This document shows positions 6,178-9,222 of a stretch of DNA of 9,222 bases, one piece after another (position 1 is the first letter of the stretch; each line of letters begins with the position of its first letter). The translations under genes and the position numbers were made by a program. The notes under the pieces are model-generated. The model made no database searches. It saw only the letters and a list, made by a program, of their open reading frames with translations, and was not told the origin of the DNA. Source of the stretch: JAYFRE01 sp034926235 (GTDB lineage Bacteria; Pseudomonadota; Alphaproteobacteria; Rhodospirillales; Magnetospirillaceae). Location of the stretch: the NCBI GenBank assembly GCA_034926235.1, contig JAYFRE010000127.1, positions 1-9,222 on the forward strand, written 5' to 3'.

Positions 6178-7980
6178 ATGAGCCGCAAAACCGACGCCGA
6201 GGCGCGCATCCCCACGCCGTCCGAAACGCTCAATGCCCTGAACGATATCATGGAACGCGGCCTGCGCCTGATAACGCAATCCCAGGCCCGCCACACCCGG
6301 AACGACGCCGACGGAAATGATCCCGATCCTCTCGGCGTCGGACGGGCTTTTGCGGCAATGACAGCCCGCATGCTGGATAATCCGGCGGCACTTCTGAAAG
6401 CCCAAGCCGATTTGTGCCGGGATTACGCGACGCTATGGCAGAACGCCCTGCGCCGCGCAACCGGGGAAAACCCGCCGCCGGTGGTGGAAACGGCCCCAGG
6501 CGACAAACGTTTCCGCCACACGCTATGGAACGAAAGCATCCTGTTCGACACGATAAAGCAAAGCTATTTGCTGTGGTCGAATCACCTGCAAGAGCTTGTC
6601 GGCAAAATCGAAGGGCTGGACGAACGCACGGCCCGCAAGGCCGATTTTTACACCCGCCGCTTTATCGACGCTCTTTCGCCCGCCAATTTCGCCCTGACCA
6701 ACCCCGAAGTCCTCCAAGCCACGATAAAAAGCGGGGGCCAGAATCTGATCCGGGGCGCGCAGAATCTGATGGACGACCTGGAACGCGGCAACGGCCTTCT
6801 CGCGATCCGCATGACCGATCCAGGCGCTTTCGAGATTGGCCGCAACATCGCGACCACACCCGGCAAGGTGGTCTATCGCAACGATCTGATCGAATTGCTT
6901 CAATTCGATCCCACGACCGCGACGGTCCACGAAAAACCGCTGATGATCATCCCGCCTTGGATCAACAAATATTACATTCTCGATCTCAGACCTTCGAACA
7001 GCTTCGTGCGCTGGGCGGTTGCCCAAGGCCACACGGTTTTCATGCTGTCCTGGGTCAATCCGGGCCCGGACCTCGCCGGCAAGAGCTTCGAGGATTATAT
7101 GCATGAAGGTCCCCTGGCCGCGATCGATGCGATCGAAAAGGCCACCGGATCCCGATCGGTCAACGCCATCGGCTATTGCCTGGGCGGAACCCTGTTGGCC
7201 ACGACCATGGCTTATCTGGCGGCGAAAGCGGATCACAGCATCGCCAGCGCGACCTATTTCGCCTCTCTGGCCGATTTCACCAATGCCGGCGAGTTATGTG
7301 TTTTCATCGACGAGGAACAACTTTCCTTCATCGAAAAAACCATGGCGGGGAACGGCTATTTCGATGGAACCGCCATGTCGACGGTCTTCAGCCTGTTGCG
7401 GGCCAATGACCTGATCTGGTCCTTCGTCGTCAATAATTACCTCCTGGGCCGCGATCCTTTCCCTCACGATCTGCTGTACTGGAATTCGGATTCGACCCAT
7501 CTACCGGCGGCGATGCATTCCTTTTACTTGCGCAAGATGTATATGCAGAACCTGCTGGCCAAGCCGGGGGGAATCGTTTTCGGCGACGTGCCGCTGGATT
7601 TGCGCGCCGTTCAAGCCCCCACCTTCCTGGTATCCTGCAAGGACGACCATATCACCCCCTGGAAGGCGACCTACGCCGCAACCCGCCTTTACGGCGGACC
7701 CGTGACCTTCATCCTGTCGGCGTCGGGCCATATCGCCGGTATCGTCAATCCGCCCGAAGCGCACAAATACAATTATTGGAGCAACACGCACCCCGCCCCC
7801 ACGCCGGAAGAGTGGTTCGATGGCGCGACCCGGCATGACGGTTCCTGGTGGCCGGAATGGCAAAAATGGGTGGCGAAACAGACCGGCCCCAAGGTGGCAG
7901 CGCGCGTGCCGGGCGATGGCGGCCTCGCCGTCCTGGGCGATGCGCCGGGGGACTATGTCAAAAAACAGATCCTGGCCTGA
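6178..7980 (+). CDS. phaC: Class I poly(3-hydroxybutyrate) synthase PhaC
   Basis: 600 residues, normal for class I synthases, which work without a PhaE or PhaR subunit. It polymerises (R)-3-hydroxybutyryl-CoA into polyhydroxybutyrate on the surface of storage granules. The N-terminal PhaC domain covers about 115-285 (LWNESILFDTIKQSYLL, DPTTATVHEKPLMIIPPW, then INKYYILDL at 262-270 and FVRWAVAQGHTVFMLSW). The alpha/beta-hydrolase part has the lipase-like box G-Y-C-L-G with nucleophile Cys334. Asp490 (CKDDHITPW) and His518 (SASGHIAGIVNPP) complete the catalytic triad, and the C-terminus has the usual NYWSN and WWPEW blocks. No residue of the active site is missing. The start is set by a strong Shine-Dalgarno. 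No phaA, phaB, phasin or depolymerase gene is in the window, so precursor supply is encoded elsewhere. Confidence 0.98.
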   Translation: MSRKTDAEARIPTPSETLNALNDIMERGLRLITQSQARHTRNDADGNDPDPLGVGRAFAAMTARMLDNPAALLKAQADLCRDYATLWQNALRRATGENPPPVVETAPGDKRFRHTLWNESILFDTIKQSYLLWSNHLQELVGKIEGLDERTARKADFYTRRFIDALSPANFALTNPEVLQATIKSGGQNLIRGAQNLMDDLERGNGLLAIRMTDPGAFEIGRNIATTPGKVVYRNDLIELLQFDPTTATVHEKPLMIIPPWINKYYILDLRPSNSFVRWAVAQGHTVFMLSWVNPGPDLAGKSFEDYMHEGPLAAIDAIEKATGSRSVNAIGYCLGGTLLATTMAYLAAKADHSIASATYFASLADFTNAGELCVFIDEEQLSFIEKTMAGNGYFDGTAMSTVFSLLRANDLIWSFVVNNYLLGRDPFPHDLLYWNSDSTHLPAAMHSFYLRKMYMQNLLAKPGGIVFGDVPLDLRAVQAPTFLVSCKDDHITPWKATYAATRLYGGPVTFILSASGHIAGIVNPPEAHKYNYWSNTHPAPTPEEWFDGATRHDGSWWPEWQKWVAKQTGPKVAARVPGDGGLAVLGDAPGDYVKKQILA

Positions 7981-8007
7981 ATCCGCGTTCATTCAGCCCC
8001 GTTCATC

Positions 8008-8027
8008 CCGGTTTCAGGGGGTTTTTT
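8008..8027 (+). terminator. Possible weak intrinsic terminator of phaC
   Basis: About 30 bases after the phaC stop, CCC-GGTTTCA-GGG is followed by GG and six T. A stem pairing CCCC at 7997-8000 with GGGG at 8017-8020 is an alternative. The T tract and position fit a terminator, but the stem is only 3-4 pairs, so this is tentative. Another possible stem, CTGAAT-N8-ATTCAG (7977-7996), overlaps the phaC stop but is not followed by T. Confidence 0.35.
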
Positions 8028-8059
8028 GGATATCCCTTAACACAGGGGGGTGATTTTTC

Positions 8060-8085
8060 TTGTCTTTGCCCCATATGCGAGACAA
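8060..8085. promoter_or_regulatory. Inverted repeat upstream of sotB, possible operator
   Basis: TTGTCT (8060-8065) and AGACAA (8080-8085) form a perfect 6-base inverted repeat with a 14-base spacer, about 85 bases upstream of the sotB ATG. The left arm could also act as a -35-like element (TTGTCT against TTGACA), but no good -10 follows at 16-18 bases. Overlap of an arm with a promoter element would suit a repressor site. No regulator gene is visible in the window. Confidence 0.3.
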
Positions 8086-8170
8086 ACAACGTTTCTGAAC
8101 CGCCCTTTCCCAAAGGACAGTGAACCCGCGCCGGGAACGGGCCGACCTCGATGTTCGGATTTTTCGTCCC

Positions 8171-9222
8171 ATGAACCGATGTGCAGCTCCCCGAAAAGGG
8201 GGCTGGTCCGGCGTTGTCGCTCTGGCCCTGGCCGCCTTCATTTTCAACACGACCGAGTTCGTCCCCGTCGCACTGTTGAGCGCCATCGGCGACAGCTTTG
8301 CCATGCCCGTATCGCAGACCGGGCTGATGCTGACCATCTATGCCTGGACCGTGGCACTGACCTCACTGCCGATGATGATCCTGACCGGATCAGTGGAACG
8401 CCGCCGGCTGCTGGGCTTTCTCTTCCTCGTTTTCATCGGCTGCCATCTTTTGTCGGGTGTGGCCTGGAGTTTCCCCGTTCTGGTCGCCAGCCGGATCGGC
8501 ATCGCACTCGTCCACGCCGTCTTCTGGTCGATCACCGCCTCGCTGGCCGTGCGCATCGCTCCCGAAGGACGGCAGATTCAAGCCTTGAGCCTTCTGGCCA
8601 CGGGCACCGTCCTTGCCATGGTCATGGGCATTCCCTTAGGGCGGGTGCTGGGCGAAAGCCTGGGGTGGCGCACGACCTTTCTCGCCATCGCTGCGGCGTC
8701 CTGCCTTGCCCTTCTTGCCCTGATGCTGGTTCTGCCTCTGTTGCCCTGCCGCGATACGGGCTCGCTGGCCAGCCTGCCGAGATTGTTTCGCCGCCCGGCC
8801 CTGGTGCTGACCTATGCGCTGACCGTCCTGGTCATCACCGCGCATTTTACCGCCTACAGCTATATCGAACCCTTTGCCCGCACCGTCGCGCATTTGAACG
8901 AACACATGACCACCGTTCTCCTGCTGCTGTTCGGCGGGGCCGGGCTGTTGGGGTCCCTGCTGTTCGGCCGTTTCGGCGGACGCTACCCACGCCCCTTCAT
9001 GATTCTGGCTGTCGCCGGTCTGGCGCTCTGCCTGCTGCTGCTCCTGCCCGCCGCCGGCCATGCCTTGTCCATGGAGGTGCTGGCGTTGGTTTGGGGCACC
9101 GCGATCATGTGCTTCGGTCTTGCCGTTCAGGCGAGAGTACTGACGCTGGCGCCGCACGCCACCGACGTCGCCATGTCGATCTCATCCGCTCTTTACAATA
9201 TCGGCATCGGCGGCGGCGCGCT
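8171..9222 (+). CDS. sotB: MFS sugar efflux transporter SotB, 3' end beyond window
   Basis: 350 residues are visible and the frame is open to the right edge; the family is about 395 residues, so roughly 45 are missing. SotB-type (YdeA) transporters export arabinose, lactose, IPTG-like sugars and some drugs by proton antiport across the inner membrane. The sequence follows E. coli SotB, as I recall it, along its length: AAFIFNTTEFVPVALLS (21-37), LTIYAWTVALTSLP (54-67), VERRRLL (75-81), HAVFWSITASLAVRIAP (115-131), SLLATGTVLAMVMGIPLGR (140-158), TAHFTAYSYIEPF (223-235) and LAPHATDVAM (326-335). About eleven membrane helices can be placed. The ATG at 8171 puts the first conserved Trp at residue 12, as in E. 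coli. It lacks a clear Shine-Dalgarno. An in-frame GTG at 8120 would add 17 charged residues and seems less likely. Confidence 0.93.
   Translation, partial: MNRCAAPRKGGWSGVVALALAAFIFNTTEFVPVALLSAIGDSFAMPVSQTGLMLTIYAWTVALTSLPMMILTGSVERRRLLGFLFLVFIGCHLLSGVAWSFPVLVASRIGIALVHAVFWSITASLAVRIAPEGRQIQALSLLATGTVLAMVMGIPLGRVLGESLGWRTTFLAIAAASCLALLALMLVLPLLPCRDTGSLASLPRLFRRPALVLTYALTVLVITAHFTAYSYIEPFARTVAHLNEHMTTVLLLLFGGAGLLGSLLFGRFGGRYPRPFMILAVAGLALCLLLLLPAAGHALSMEVLALVWGTAIMCFGLAVQARVLTLAPHATDVAMSISSALYNIGIGGGA

Noticed and set aside
6414..7236. Long open frames on both strands within phaC
   Set aside because: They overlap an intact phaC with full catalytic triad and have no domain signal.
8120..8122. 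In-frame GTG as the sotB start
   Set aside because: AAAGGA is only 2 bases upstream, too close for a good ribosome site, and the 17 added residues are charged and absent from the family; the ATG at 8171 aligns with E. coli SotB.
8636..9157. 173-codon Gln-rich open frame on the minus strand
   Set aside because: It is antisense to sotB, and its Gln/Gly/Arg-rich product results from reading Leu/Ala membrane codons backwards.
1..9222. CRISPR arrays, insertion sequences, prophage or defence genes
   Set aside because: No spaced direct repeats, transposase, terminal inverted repeats or phage-like genes were seen; every long stretch is covered by housekeeping genes.

Overview
The window looks like the chromosome of a GC-rich alphaproteobacterium. 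The support is the RecJ and homoserine dehydrogenase sequence style, a class I polyhydroxybutyrate synthase, and the order aminotransferase - hom - recJ near phaC. A Rhodospirillales- or Rhizobiales-type genome is most likely, but the genus cannot be read from this window. Most of it is ordinary housekeeping DNA. I did not find a convincing undescribed system, and the findings are modest regulatory or structural oddities.

Left part, minus strand (read from about 5.9 kb down to 1): a proline/alanine-rich lipoprotein with a degenerate OmpA-like C-terminus (4513-5928). After a 92-base gap holding three small inverted repeats comes a tight cluster: alaC (glutamate-pyruvate aminotransferase type, 3185-4420), hom (homoserine dehydrogenase with ACT domain, 1902-3188) and recJ (single-strand-specific 5'-3' exonuclease, 97-1893). 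alaC and hom overlap by 4 bases, and hom and recJ are 8 bases apart, so these three are probably one transcript. Downstream of recJ, a good sigma70-type promoter (41-69) drives a tRNA-Glu gene whose first 20 bases are at the window edge (1-20).

Right part, plus strand: phaC, a complete class I poly(3-hydroxybutyrate) synthase (6178-7980), diverges from the lipoprotein gene across a 249-base gap. A possible terminator and a 190-base gap with an inverted repeat follow. Then comes sotB, an MFS sugar/drug efflux transporter of the E. coli YdeA family, which starts at 8171 and runs off the right edge.

Functionally, alaC and hom belong to amino acid metabolism (alanine/glutamate exchange and the aspartate pathway to threonine and methionine). 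recJ is DNA repair co-transcribed for reasons of position, phaC is carbon storage, the lipoprotein is envelope, and sotB is efflux. High GC makes many long open frames opposite the real genes; these were discarded.
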